In this document: piece after piece, positions 49,794-58,079 of the stretch
Numbering within the stretch: the stretch's first letter is position 1
Layout of the letters: the number at the start of each line of letters is the position of its first letter
Assembly: GCF_001435955.1 (NCBI RefSeq)
Contig: NZ_AYYT01000002.1
Coordinates: forward strand, 124,001-188,000
Source: Ligilactobacillus salivarius DSM 20555 = ATCC 11741
Lineage (GTDB): Bacteria; Bacillota; Bacilli; Lactobacillales; Lactobacillaceae
Direction: 5' to 3'
Length of the DNA: 64,000 nt
Made by a program: the position numbers and the translations under genes
The notes under the pieces: model-generated
Told to the model about the DNA's origin: nothing
Seen by the model: only the letters and a program-made list of their open reading frames with translations
Database searches by the model: none

Positions 49794-50078
49794 TTAATCT
49801 ACAACCGCAATAATGTCATTTTCACGGATTACTAAATATTCTTCACCTTCATATTTAACTTCAGAACCAGCATACTTATCAAAAACAACTGATTGACCAA
49901 CTTTTACTTCAGGTTCAACCCTTTGTCCATTGTCTAAGATACGTCCGTTACCAACAGCAATTACTTCACCTGTTGTAGGCTTTTCTTTTGCATTACTTGC
50001 GATAACAATTCCACCAATGGATTGTTCTTCTTCCTTTTGAACTTTTAAAACAACGCGATCTCCTAATGGTTTAAGCAC
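49794..50078 (-). CDS. groES: Co-chaperonin GroES
   Basis: 94 residues, the standard length. The beta-barrel segments [42 protein letters not shown] contain the mobile loop that docks on GroEL, and the C-terminal half [30 protein letters not shown] is typical. The start is GTG at 50078, because GGAGGG lies seven bases upstream and the protein then begins M-L-K-P-L-G-D-R-V as in the family; upstream TTG codons would add seven unmatched residues. Expression is controlled by CIRCE elements. Confidence 0.97.
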   Translation of the reverse strand: MLKPLGDRVVLKVQKEEEQSIGGIVIASNAKEKPTTGEVIAVGNGRILDNGQRVEPEVKVGQSVVFDKYAGSEVKYEGEEYLVIRENDIIAVVD

Positions 50079-50112
50079 GTCTAATCCCTCCAATATCAAT
50101 CATCTGTATCAT

Positions 50113-50139
50113 TTAGCACTCTCAACTCTTGAGTGCTAA
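50113..50139. promoter_or_regulatory. CIRCE element 1 (HrcA operator) of groESL
   Basis: TTAGCACTC-N9-GAGTGCTAA, a perfect match to the CIRCE consensus, located just downstream of the groES -10 box in the leader. HrcA repressor, encoded elsewhere, should bind it. Confidence 0.98.
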
Positions 50140-50150
50140 CTACAATTAAT

Positions 50151-50179
50151 ACTATAACCACTTTAAATATAAATTGCAA
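50151..50179 (-). promoter_or_regulatory. groESL promoter
   Basis: On the minus strand TTGCAA (50174-50179), 17-base spacer, TATAGT (50151-50156). The two CIRCE elements flank it. Confidence 0.85.
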
Positions 50180-50186
50180 GTATTTT

Positions 50187-50213
50187 TTATCACTCGACAC
50201 ATTAGAGTGCTAA
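50187..50213. promoter_or_regulatory. CIRCE element 2, near-perfect
   Basis: TTATCACTC-N9-GAGTGCTAA, one mismatch from the CIRCE consensus. It lies upstream of the groESL -35 box and about 25 bases upstream of the extended -10 of the divergent CPBP gene, so HrcA could affect both directions. Confidence 0.9.
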
Positions 50214-50234
50214 TTTTTTTATTTGACCTATTAA

Positions 50235-50243
50235 TGGTACAAT
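50235..50243 (+). promoter_or_regulatory. Probable extended -10 promoter of the CPBP protease gene
   Basis: TGG-TACAAT (hexamer 50238-50243) about 30 bases before the TTG start. The -35 area is a T-run with no clear box; CIRCE 2 ends 24 bases before this motif. Confidence 0.45.
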
Positions 50244-50273
50244 TAAATTTAAAAATGAAAGGTGATAATTAAT

Positions 50274-50903
50274 TTGGAACAAAGAAATTCTATTCCTTTA
50301 TTGCTAACCTATATTAGTTATCAAATTTTGTTAGCAATATTCAATATTTTTTATAATCAAAGTCATAATTTTTATTTGGTTGAAACTATTATTGGAATAC
50401 TCTGCATGTTGGTTATTGTTTATCTCAATCATAGATTCTCTTTTAAAAATAAATTAGAACATAAAACCATTAAACTTAAATCTATTTTACTCTGGAGTAT
50501 CCTTGGTATGGTCGGTGCCCTCATAATTCAAATTGGATTATCTCGTATCGAATCAGAACTTTTCCATTTTTCATCATATTCAGCTAATACTAACCTATTG
50601 TTAGAAATTGTTCACCATTACCCATACTACATTTTAGTACCCGGAATTGTTGCACCTGTAATGGAAGAGTTAATTTTTAGAAAAGTTTTATTTGGAAATT
50701 TTTCAAGATTCATCCCTTTTCTACCTGCTGCCTTAATTTCCAGTCTTCTATTTAGTTTAGCTCATATGGATGGTCACTTCCTTATTTATGCTAGTATTGG
50801 CCTTTTGTTTTGCTATATTTACTATCGGACTGGAACAATTATTACTTCTATTCTTAGTCATATATTTCTAAATTTGTTTATTATACTTCTATCATCGCTT
50901 TAG
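50274..50903 (+). CDS. CPBP-family intramembrane glutamic endopeptidase
   Basis: About 209 residues, mostly hydrophobic with six or more TM helices. The CPBP (Abi/CAAX-like, Rce1-type) motifs are intact: EELIFRKVLFG (EExxxR), SLAHMDGHF (motif 2 His), and a C-terminal SHIFLNLF (HxxxN). Members cleave membrane proteins or peptides, and some provide bacteriocin self-immunity, but no bacteriocin gene is nearby. The start is TTG at 50274, with AAAGGTGAT seven bases upstream. It is divergent from groESL and shares an intergenic region with two CIRCE elements; it ends at a bidirectional terminator with rex. Confidence 0.88.
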   Translation: MEQRNSIPLLLTYISYQILLAIFNIFYNQSHNFYLVETIIGILCMLVIVYLNHRFSFKNKLEHKTIKLKSILLWSILGMVGALIIQIGLSRIESELFHFSSYSANTNLLLEIVHHYPYYILVPGIVAPVMEELIFRKVLFGNFSRFIPFLPAALISSLLFSLAHMDGHFLIYASIGLLFCYIYYRTGTIITSILSHIFLNLFIILLSSL

Positions 50904-50918
50904 AAGTTATTAATATCA

Positions 50919-50973
50919 AAAAATTGCTGAAGATTAATGTGATTAGATAACATCATAATCTTCAGCAATTTTT
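50919..50973. terminator. Bidirectional terminator between the CPBP gene and rex
   Basis: Eighteen-base perfect arms (AAAAATTGCTGAAGATTA and complement, 50919-50936 with 50956-50973) with a 19-base loop, A/T runs outside. It serves convergent genes. Confidence 0.9.
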
Positions 50974-51006
50974 ATTTTGCTACTCGTTTCTGTTTTCTAT
51001 GTAACA

Positions 51007-51648
51007 TTACTCTTCTGTACTTCCAAAATGATTCAAGAAATAAATTAAAGTTTCCATTTCATTCGTCAAATCTACATTTTGCACACGTATATTTTCTGGT
51101 ACAGTAATTCTAAGTGGTGTAAAATTCAATATTCCTCTTACACCAACTTCTACTAACTCATCTGTAACTTTTTGTGCTACAGGAGCTGGAACAGTTAAAA
51201 TTACAATTTCAATTTGCTGCAACTTTAATTGTTCTTTCATATCTGACATTGGATATACTGGAATTCCACTTTGAATTGTTCCCGTAATATCTTCATTTAC
51301 ATCAAATGCTGCACTAATTCTTACATGATTACTTTGATGGAAATTAAAGTTCAATAAAGCATGTCCTAAATTACCAACCCCAACCAAAGCAACATTAGTT
51401 AGCGTATCTTGATTTAATTGCTTAGTAAAAAAATCAAGTAAACTTTGTACATCATATCCGTAACCACGTTTACCTAAAGCACCAAAATACGAAAAATCAC
51501 GTCGAATAGTAGCAGAATCTACTTTTACGGCTTCAGCTAATTCTGTTGAAGAAACTCTATTCTTTCCAGAATTAGATAATAGTCTTAGATAACGATAATA
51601 TATCGGTAGACGTTTTGCAGTAGCCTGCGGAATCTTTACTTCTGCCAT
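51007..51648 (-). CDS. rex: Redox-sensing transcriptional repressor Rex
   Basis: 213 residues. The N-terminal winged helix ([60 protein letters not shown]) binds DNA, and the C-terminal Rossmann domain ([27 protein letters not shown]) senses NADH/NAD+. It represses fermentation and redox genes when NADH is low. ATG at 51648 is preferred because AGAGGAAAG lies upstream and the family begins at this point; longer in-frame starts up to 51732 lack a binding site and would include the promoter. A Rex-like box lies in its own leader. Confidence 0.95.
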   Translation of the reverse strand: MAEVKIPQATAKRLPIYYRYLRLLSNSGKNRVSSTELAEAVKVDSATIRRDFSYFGALGKRGYGYDVQSLLDFFTKQLNQDTLTNVALVGVGNLGHALLNFNFHQSNHVRISAAFDVNEDITGTIQSGIPVYPMSDMKEQLKLQQIEIVILTVPAPVAQKVTDELVEVGVRGILNFTPLRITVPENIRVQNVDLTNEMETLIYFLNHFGSTEE

Positions 51649-51663
51649 TAGACTTTCCTCTTT

Positions 51664-51681
51664 TCGTGAAATATTTAACAT
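51664..51681 (-). promoter_or_regulatory. Rex-like operator in the rex leader
   Basis: TCGTGAAATATTTAACAT matches the Rex consensus TTGTGAAATATTTCACAA at 15 of 18 positions. It lies just downstream of a perfect TATAAT (51704-51709, minus strand) and upstream of the ribosome binding site, consistent with autoregulation. Confidence 0.6.
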
Positions 51682-51703
51682 AAGTTTAACACATAGCTCC
51701 ACA

Positions 51704-51709
51704 ATTATA
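51704..51709 (-). promoter_or_regulatory. Probable rex promoter -10 box
   Basis: Perfect TATAAT on the minus strand about 55 bases before the rex ATG. No strong -35 box was identified. Confidence 0.45.
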
Positions 51710-51763
51710 CAATATATTGGCTTAATTATCATCTTTAACGTTTTTATTTGTGAAATTTCTATG

Positions 51764-51793
51764 TTACACTATAAATCGTCTTAGTGTTATAAT
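51764..51793 (+). promoter_or_regulatory. Promoter of the ABC-F gene
   Basis: TTACAC (51764-51769), 18-base spacer, extended -10 TGT-TATAAT (hexamer 51788-51793), about 28 bases before the ATG. Confidence 0.6.
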
Positions 51794-51821
51794 ACAGTAA
51801 ATTAATAGAAAAGGTGATTTT

Positions 51822-53771
51822 ATGCTACTTTTACAAGCACAGCAAGTTGCCCGACATTTTGGAGCAGATATCCTTTTTGAGAATGTCAATCTTGATATAA
51901 AAGATAACTCCAAGATCGCACTTGTTGGTCGCAACGGAGCAGGAAAATCTACACTAATTAAAATGTTAATAGGTGAATCACTTCCAGATGAAGGAAAAAT
52001 CGTTACTAAACGAGATTTAACCATTGGATATTTAGCACAACATACAGGATTAGAATCTACTAAAAATGTATTAGATGAAATGTTAAGTGTCTTTGAACCT
52101 TTGCAAAAGATGGAAGCTAAGATTCATCAACTTGAAGAAAAGATTGCTTCTCCGTCAATTCCACATGAATCTAAGGAATATCAACAATTATTAAATCAAT
52201 ATGATCAATTACAACATGACTTCCAAGAAAATAATGGTTATGGCTATGAAAATGAAGTAAAAGCTGTTTTACATGGTTTCCAATTTTTTGAAAATGATTA
52301 TGGAAAAATGGTTTCTGACTTATCGGGTGGACAAAAAACACGTTTAGCTTTAGCCAAATTACTTTTAGAAAAACGTGATTTGTTAATTCTTGACGAACCT
52401 ACCAACCACCTTGACATTGAAACTTTGACTTGGTTAGAAAATTATATCCAAGGTTATACCGGTGCCCTTTTAATCGTTTCACATGACCGTTATTTCTTAG
52501 ATAAAGTTGTTAACGAAGTTTACGAATTAAGTCATCAACATTCTAGTCATTATGTTGGAAATTATTCTCATTATATTGAAGAAAAAGCTTCTCGCTTGCG
52601 TACTCAATGGAAGGAATATGAAAAACAACAAGTAAAAATTCAAAAATTAGAGGATTTTGTTAATAAAAACTTAGTTCGAGCTTCTACAACTAAAAGAGCT
52701 CAAAGTAAAAGAAAACAACTAGAGAAAATGGATAGATTAGAACGTCCTGAAGGTGAAGAAAAAGGTCCTCATTTTAAATTTCATGCTAACAAAGAAAGTG
52801 GAAATGTAGTTTTAAAGGTTACAGATGCTGCTATTGGCTATGATTCAAAAGTTATTTCAAATCCTATCACTTTCGAATTACGTAAACATCATGCAATGGC
52901 TATTGTCGGACCTAATGGAATTGGTAAATCTACCTTACTAAAGAGTATTTTAGGAAATATTCCTTTCATCCATGGATCTGCTACTTTTGGTACTAATGTT
53001 CAAACTGGGTACTACGATCAGGAACAACAAAACCTACATGATAAAAAAACTGTCCTAAATGAAATATGGGATGATCATCCTAATATGTTAGAAAAAGATG
53101 TTCGCTCATTATTAGGTAGTTTCTTATTTGTCGGTGATGATGTTAAAAAAGTAGTACATAATCTTTCTGGTGGGGAAAAGGCCAGATTAACATTAACAAA
53201 ACTTGCTCTACAAGAAGATAATTTCTTAATGCTCGACGAACCAACTAACCATTTAGATATAGATAGTAAAGAAGTATTAGAGAGTGCTTTAATTGATTTT
53301 GAAGGAACTATCTTATTTGTTTCTCATGACCGTTACTTCATCAATCAAGTTGCTGATACTGTTCTTGAAATCACTCCAGAAGGAAGCAACTTATACCTTG
53401 GTAACTATGATTATTATTTAGAGAAAAAAGCTGAATTAGAAGCAATTGAAGCAGCTAAAGAGGCTGAACAATCTCAAGATGATCAACAAGTTTCAAAAAC
53501 TTCTCAAAAGCAACTTAACTATAAAAAAAGTAAAGAATTACAAAAACAACAGCGTAAATTACAACGTTTAGTTGATGATGCTGAATCTGAAATGGAACGT
53601 CTTGAAGAATTAAAAGCCAATATAGAACAAGAAATGACACTACCTGATAATTTCAATGATCCACAAAAAATGGATACGTTACACACAAAGCTATCTAAGG
53701 CAACAAATGATTTAAATGAAGCCGAAAGTAAATGGACTGAACTAAGTTTAGAATTAGAAGAATTACAATAA
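51822..53771 (+). CDS. ABC-F family ATPase (YdiF/Uup-like)
   Basis: 649 residues: two ABC domains without TM segments, with Walker A GRNGAGKST (about 36) and GPNGIGKSTL (about 365), signatures LSGGQKTRLALAKLL and LSGGEKARLTLTKLAL, and Walker B LILDEPTNHLDIETL and LMLDEPTNHLDIDS. The inter-domain linker (P-site tRNA interaction motif, about 250-320) is rich in charged residues, and a C-terminal coiled coil (about 560-649) is present. ABC-F proteins act on the ribosome in translation elongation or rescue; the housekeeping YdiF type is most likely, although antibiotic-resistance members share the fold. ATG at 51822 has AAAGGTGAT upstream. Confidence 0.92.
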   Translation: MLLLQAQQVARHFGADILFENVNLDIKDNSKIALVGRNGAGKSTLIKMLIGESLPDEGKIVTKRDLTIGYLAQHTGLESTKNVLDEMLSVFEPLQKMEAKIHQLEEKIASPSIPHESKEYQQLLNQYDQLQHDFQENNGYGYENEVKAVLHGFQFFENDYGKMVSDLSGGQKTRLALAKLLLEKRDLLILDEPTNHLDIETLTWLENYIQGYTGALLIVSHDRYFLDKVVNEVYELSHQHSSHYVGNYSHYIEEKASRLRTQWKEYEKQQVKIQKLEDFVNKNLVRASTTKRAQSKRKQLEKMDRLERPEGEEKGPHFKFHANKESGNVVLKVTDAAIGYDSKVISNPITFELRKHHAMAIVGPNGIGKSTLLKSILGNIPFIHGSATFGTNVQTGYYDQEQQNLHDKKTVLNEIWDDHPNMLEKDVRSLLGSFLFVGDDVKKVVHNLSGGEKARLTLTKLALQEDNFLMLDEPTNHLDIDSKEVLESALIDFEGTILFVSHDRYFINQVADTVLEITPEGSNLYLGNYDYYLEKKAELEAIEAAKEAEQSQDDQQVSKTSQKQLNYKKSKELQKQQRKLQRLVDDAESEMERLEELKANIEQEMTLPDNFNDPQKMDTLHTKLSKATNDLNEAESKWTELSLELEELQ

Positions 53772-53836
53772 AAAAGATGTAAGACTTAATACCAGAGTTA
53801 TGCTCACTCTAGTCATACTAAGTCTCACATCTTTTT
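53771..53836. terminator. Bidirectional terminator between the ABC-F gene and tsaD
   Basis: Outer stem AAAAAGATGT / ACATCTTTTT (53771-53780 with 53827-53836) plus a second block AGACTTA / TAAGTCT, A/T runs at both ends. It overlaps both stop codons. Confidence 0.9.
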
Positions 53837-54866
53837 ATTTTTCTACCATCCATTCAAATTCTAGACTTGGTTCAGCATTCAATGTCATGTCAGCTCGAAC
53901 ACCATGCTTGAAAGCCACATATCCAGCAGCACCTATCATCGCTGCATTATCACCACATAATTTCAAAGGTGCTTTCAACAATTCTACATCTTTAAATGCT
54001 GTTAATTCCTTATCTAATCTTGTTCTTAATCCTTGATTAGCAGCTACGCCTCCAGCAAGAATTAATTGTTTTACCTTAAAATGTTCCAATGCTTTGACGG
54101 TTTTACTACTTAATACATCAACTACGCTTTGTTCAAAACTTGTAGCTAAATCTGCTTTATCAAGCTTTTCTCCAATTTGACTAGCATGATGTACAGTGTT
54201 AATAAACGCACTCTTCAAACCACTGAAACTAAAATCAAAGTTATCTTCTTTCTCCATCGCTCTTGGAAAATTAAAAGTATCTTTCCCAGTTTTAGCTAAT
54301 TCATCGATTTCCTTACCAGACGGATACTTCATTCCCATTACTCTACCTACTTTATCAAAAGCTTCCCCAGCTGCATCGTCACGAGTTTCGCCAATTATTT
54401 GGAATTTATTTTCCTCAGGCATATATACTAATTCAGTATGTCCTCCTGATACTAATAAAGCTAAAGCTGGAAATTTTATCTCTCCTATAAATCTTGCGGC
54501 ATAGATATGTCCAGCCATATGATTTACTGGAATTAATGGTAAATTATGTGCAAATGCAATGGCTTTAGCAGCAGCTACACCTACTAATAAAGCACCCACT
54601 AACCCTGGACCATAAGTCACTGCTACCGCATCCAAGTCCTCGTAATCTACATTAGCTTCATCAAGAGCATCTTGTATGCAATATGTTATCTGTTCAATGT
54701 GATGTCTTGAAGCAACTTCTGGAACAACCCCACCAAATCTTTGATGACTAGCCACTTGAGTTGCAACTATGTTTGACAAGATTTCATTTCCATTTTTTAC
54801 TACTGCTACACTTGTCTCATCACAACTAGATTCAAAAGCTAAAATTATATTATCTTTTTTATCCAT
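53835..54866 (-). CDS. tsaD: tRNA N6-threonylcarbamoyladenosine transferase TsaD
   Basis: 343 residues. It transfers the threonylcarbamoyl group to A37 of ANN-decoding tRNAs. Seen: [25 protein letters not shown], metal-binding [26 protein letters not shown], and [13 protein letters not shown] with the ATP-site residues. It is encoded downstream of tsaB and rimI, the conserved Firmicute order; tsaE and tsaC are not in this window. Confidence 0.98.
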   Translation of the reverse strand: MDKKDNIILAFESSCDETSVAVVKNGNEILSNIVATQVASHQRFGGVVPEVASRHHIEQITYCIQDALDEANVDYEDLDAVAVTYGPGLVGALLVGVAAAKAIAFAHNLPLIPVNHMAGHIYAARFIGEIKFPALALLVSGGHTELVYMPEENKFQIIGETRDDAAGEAFDKVGRVMGMKYPSGKEIDELAKTGKDTFNFPRAMEKEDNFDFSFSGLKSAFINTVHHASQIGEKLDKADLATSFEQSVVDVLSSKTVKALEHFKVKQLILAGGVAANQGLRTRLDKELTAFKDVELLKAPLKLCGDNAAMIGAAGYVAFKHGVRADMTLNAEPSLEFEWMVEK

Positions 54867-54889
54867 TATTCTCCACCTTAAATTTTAAA

Positions 54890-55444
54890 TTATAAATAAA
54901 CGTACATTTCTATTGCATCTTCCAAAGTTTCAGTATAATAATTTTTCAAGAATTTTCCTTCTTCAAAACCCATTTTAGCGTACAATGATTTCGCAATAAT
55001 GTTATTATTGTTCACTTCTAAAGAAATTACTTTATAGCCTTCATCTTTGCAAAAATCCATTATTTTTTTCATCATAAACTTTGCTAGTCCTTGTCCTTGA
55101 TATGGAGTAGCAACTGCAAAATTAGTAATGTGAGCTTCACATTTTAGTGGATAAAAGTCTACACCTATAAATGCAATAACTTCATTTTTAGCTACTGCAG
55201 ATATATAAATCGAGCGTCTATTGTTTAACATTTCTTGCAAAAACGCTGTATGATTCCATGGCGTTTTTCCATTATAAACGTCTTCTTCAATTTGTAGAAA
55301 ACTATTAATATCTGTAACTATAGCTTGCCTTAAAGTAATTTTATTTTGATATAAACATTCCTCAAAAGAATAAACTTTCTTATATTGTTTAAACATTGTT
55401 TTATAATTGGTCATTAAATTTTTTAACGTACTTAATTTTTTCAT
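54890..55444 (-). CDS. rimI: Ribosomal-protein-alanine N-acetyltransferase RimI-like
   Basis: About 184 residues. A GNAT domain from ~35 onward (ITLRQAIVTDINSFLQIEEDVYNGKTPW; acetyl-CoA loop VATPYQGQGLAKFMMKKIMDF; SLEVNNNNIIAKSLYAKMGFEEG). RimI acetylates the N-terminal alanine of ribosomal protein S18 in E. coli. The N-terminal ~34 residues are a basic helix, as in many lactobacillar homologues. The start is uncertain: ATG 55444 has no clear binding site and overlaps tsaB by 44 bases; ATGs at 55414 and 55396 are also in frame, and the last would allow reinitiation just after the tsaB stop. Confidence 0.82.
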   Translation of the reverse strand: MKKLSTLKNLMTNYKTMFKQYKKVYSFEECLYQNKITLRQAIVTDINSFLQIEEDVYNGKTPWNHTAFLQEMLNNRRSIYISAVAKNEVIAFIGVDFYPLKCEAHITNFAVATPYQGQGLAKFMMKKIMDFCKDEGYKVISLEVNNNNIIAKSLYAKMGFEEGKFLKNYYTETLEDAIEMYVYL

Positions 55445-56132
55445 CACTATTCTTATCTAGCCACTGCTTTTCAGCCTGTGTTAATCTCAAATAATCTGGA
55501 ATAAAATCGTTAATATTTTCTACTACGCTTTCTTTCTGTCCTAAAACACCTAACACCATTGCTGACGGATAATTATCTTTTCCTTCAGCAAAAATATAAT
55601 CTTCTCTAGCAAAGAATTCACTAATTTCTTTTTCTAACTTAATTGCATCTTCACCAATAAAGACAACTTCATTGTCTTTTAATTTCTCTTGAAGTTTTTC
55701 TAAAGAAATATGTCTATCAGGCATTACATTAACCAATTCTCCATTTTCCCAACGATATACCCCAGCAAAAACATTTTGTCTTCTAGCGTCAAATAAAGGG
55801 ACAATAATCCTATTAGTATTTTTATAGTTTGCCGCCAATACTTTTAAACTAGAAACCCCCACCAATTCTTTATTTAAAGTAAACGCAAAAGTCTTTGCCG
55901 TAGTAACTCCTATTCTTAAACCTGTATATGAACCTGGACCTTTAGCAACAACAAATCTATCTATTTCTTGAATCGTTGTTGCAGCTTTTTTTAATAAATC
56001 TTCTACAATTGGCATAAGTGTAGTACTATGATTTCTTAAAACATTAGTAGTAGTTTCTGCTAACAATCTTTTATCTTCTAATATTGCCACACTTAGAGGT
56101 CTATTAGACGTATCTATTGCCAATATTTTCAT
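55401..56132 (-). CDS. tsaB: tRNA threonylcarbamoyladenosine biosynthesis protein TsaB
   Basis: About 243 residues, an ASKHA-fold partner of TsaD. Seen: MKILAIDTSNRPLSVAIL, NHSTTLMPIVEDLLKKA, and the characteristic VAKGPGSYTGLRIGVTTAKTFA. ATG at 56132 follows CGAGGTGA; an in-frame GTG 12 bases upstream lies inside this site. It heads tsaB-rimI-tsaD, transcribed divergently from the asparaginase gene; an extended -10 TGA-TAAAAT lies about 45 bases upstream. Confidence 0.95.
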   Translation of the reverse strand: MKILAIDTSNRPLSVAILEDKRLLAETTTNVLRNHSTTLMPIVEDLLKKAATTIQEIDRFVVAKGPGSYTGLRIGVTTAKTFAFTLNKELVGVSSLKVLAANYKNTNRIIVPLFDARRQNVFAGVYRWENGELVNVMPDRHISLEKLQEKLKDNEVVFIGEDAIKLEKEISEFFAREDYIFAEGKDNYPSAMVLGVLGQKESVVENINDFIPDYLRLTQAEKQWLDKNSDEKIKYVKKFNDQL

Positions 56133-56217
56133 AATTATATTCACCTCGTTTGAGTTTTACTCGTATAATTTTATCACACTAACTTATTGATTAAAAATCT
56201 GTTATCTTAATTCTTTC

Positions 56218-56246
56218 TCGACATTCATTTTTTAGGTAGTTATAAT
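56218..56246 (+). promoter_or_regulatory. Promoter of the asparaginase gene
   Basis: TCGACA (56218-56223), 17-base spacer, perfect TATAAT (56241-56246), about 38 bases before the TTG start. Confidence 0.65.
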
Positions 56247-56283
56247 TAGCTTACATATATTTATTCTTATGAGGTGGTTTAAT

Positions 56284-57264
56284 TTGAAAAACATATTAAT
56301 ACTACATACTGGTGGAACAATTGCAATGTCTGAAGATCAAAATGGTGCTGTATCTCCCGATTCTTCTAATCCTCTTAATCAATTTGCTAATCCTTTTGCT
56401 GGAAAATTAAACTTAATTACTGAAGATATTTTCAATTATCCTTCTCCACATATTGGACCTAAACAAATGCTTCTACTGGAAAAAAGAATTTTACGTGCTG
56501 CTGATGAAAATATTGATGGTGTTGTTATCACTCACGGTACAGATACTCTTGAAGAAACTGCTTATTTTTTGGATTTAACCATTCCTAGTAAATTTCCTAT
56601 CGTTATTACTGGTGCAATGCGATCCGCAAATGAAATTGGATCTGATGGTCTACATAATTTTCAAACTGCTATTCAAACTGCTGCTAGTGATGAAGCTCAT
56701 GGTAAAGGTGTTTTAGTAGTAATGAATGATGAAATTCATACTGCTAGATATGTTACAAAAACTCATACAACCAATGTTGCAACTTTTAGAACTCCAACTT
56801 TTGGACCAATTGGTTTAGTATCTAAACATAAAGTTTCATTTTTTGAAGAGTTACTTAGACATACTGCCTTACCTATCCAAAATGTTGTAAATCATGTATA
56901 TTTATTAAAAGCATACGCTGGTATGGATAATGAACTTTTTGATTTTATTGCTAGCGATACAAGTAATACTAATGGTTTAGTTATAGAAGCTCTTGGTGCT
57001 GGAAACCTTCCACCACATGTAATTCCTAGTTTAAAGAAAATCATTGATAAAAATATTCCTGTCGTTTTAGTTTCTAGATGTTTTAATGGTATCGCTGAAG
57101 ATGTTTATTCTTACGAAGGTGGCGGTGTTCAGTTAAAGGAGATGGGTGTCATATTCTGCCAAGGATTAAATGGTCAAAAAGCTCGAATAAAATTATTAGT
57201 CGGCATTAGTGCCGGCTTGAAAGGTAAAGATTTGGCTAATTTTGTTAGCGATGCAATCTCGTAA
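56284..57264 (+). CDS. ansA: L-asparaginase, type I-like
   Basis: About 326 residues, cytoplasmic (no signal peptide). It hydrolyses asparagine to aspartate and ammonia. The two active-site threonines lie in LHTGGTIAMS and VITHGTDTLEETAYFL; VITGAMRSANEIGSDGLHNF and the C-terminal domain with GVQLKEMGVIFCQGLNGQKARIKLLV are typical of the AnsA family. The start is TTG at 56284, six bases after GAGGTGG; the in-frame ATG at 56269 overlaps that site and would add MRWFN, not seen in the family. Monocistronic. Confidence 0.92.
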   Translation: MKNILILHTGGTIAMSEDQNGAVSPDSSNPLNQFANPFAGKLNLITEDIFNYPSPHIGPKQMLLLEKRILRAADENIDGVVITHGTDTLEETAYFLDLTIPSKFPIVITGAMRSANEIGSDGLHNFQTAIQTAASDEAHGKGVLVVMNDEIHTARYVTKTHTTNVATFRTPTFGPIGLVSKHKVSFFEELLRHTALPIQNVVNHVYLLKAYAGMDNELFDFIASDTSNTNGLVIEALGAGNLPPHVIPSLKKIIDKNIPVVLVSRCFNGIAEDVYSYEGGGVQLKEMGVIFCQGLNGQKARIKLLVGISAGLKGKDLANFVSDAIS

Positions 57265-57278
57265 TAAGCATAAAATAA

Positions 57279-57328
57279 GCACTGACAATAAATAGAATTA
57301 TCATTCTACCTATTGTCAGTGCCTTTTC
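57279..57328. terminator. Bidirectional terminator between asparaginase and thioesterase genes
   Basis: Twelve-base perfect stem (GCACTGACAATA and complement, 57279-57290 with 57311-57322) with further inner pairing, followed on the plus strand by TTTTCTTTT and on the minus strand by TTATTTTA. Confidence 0.88.
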
Positions 57329-57330
57329 TT

Positions 57331-58068
57331 TTATATCCACTCACATTCAGCTAAACATGATACTTTATCATTATTCTTAACTGCATGTAAAGTAGTAATT
57401 GTATCATTACTATTTATTATTTGGACATTGCTTGTTACTATATCACCATATGTAACTTCTTGTTTATACTGAATATTTATCTTCTTTAGCGTATGTTTGC
57501 TGAGAAAATCATAGTCTAACGTATCTAACATCCAGTCAAAGTAGTGTACATTATTAACGTGATGATTTGAATCTATATCCATAAAACGAACTTGATATTT
57601 TTTATGATTGTCTATTTCTTTTATCTTTTTAACATTTTTATATCGTTTCACCTTAGGAGTTTCAGTTGCCCCAAAAGGTATAATAAGTTCTGGTACAATC
57701 TGAGAAATTTTTCTATTTTTAAAATCCATTAATACAAAGATTGTATGCATCCTTACTAACGGATTATCATCCATATCATCTATTCCAAATTCGCGATAAC
57801 AAAAATATTTATTATAAGAATCTGCTTCTGTCCAAATTTTAACTTCCTCATTTATCTTAGGAAGGCGTTCAATCTCCAAAACATGTTGAGTAATAACCCA
57901 TCCATATCCTAGACCATTTACTTTATCTGTTCCTATACCTAATTGTTCACTCTGATTTTCCGATGCTAACATCATCAAATCAACTAACATTCCAATATTT
58001 ATATTCTTAGTTACATCAGTTTCGTAGAAAACTACCCGATGTTTCTCATTGTATCTCTTGGCTACCAT
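57331..58068 (-). CDS. Acyl-ACP thioesterase
   Basis: 245 residues, a double hot-dog acyl-ACP thioesterase (PF01643-like). The first half holds HRVVFYETDVTKNINIGMLVDLMMLASENQSEQLGIG and the TWVITQHVLEIERLP-like strand (GYGWVITQHVLEIERLP); the second half holds the catalytic segment VRFMDIDSNHHVNNVHYFDWMLD (Asp/Asn/His) and INIQYKQEVTYGDIV. It would release fatty acids from acyl carrier protein. ATG at 58068 has GAGGTAA upstream. It follows rsmI in the dnaX-side gene block; the location among tRNA/rRNA and replication genes is typical of lactobacilli rather than fatty-acid related. Confidence 0.9.
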   Translation of the reverse strand: MVAKRYNEKHRVVFYETDVTKNINIGMLVDLMMLASENQSEQLGIGTDKVNGLGYGWVITQHVLEIERLPKINEEVKIWTEADSYNKYFCYREFGIDDMDDNPLVRMHTIFVLMDFKNRKISQIVPELIIPFGATETPKVKRYKNVKKIKEIDNHKKYQVRFMDIDSNHHVNNVHYFDWMLDTLDYDFLSKHTLKKINIQYKQEVTYGDIVTSNVQIINSNDTITTLHAVKNNDKVSCLAECEWI

Positions 58069-58079
58069 TTATATTACCT

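Noticed and set aside
50274-50903. Bacteriocin immunity role for the CPBP protease
   Set aside because: No bacteriocin precursor with a double-glycine leader or export genes are within the neighbouring sequence; the flanks are groESL and rex.
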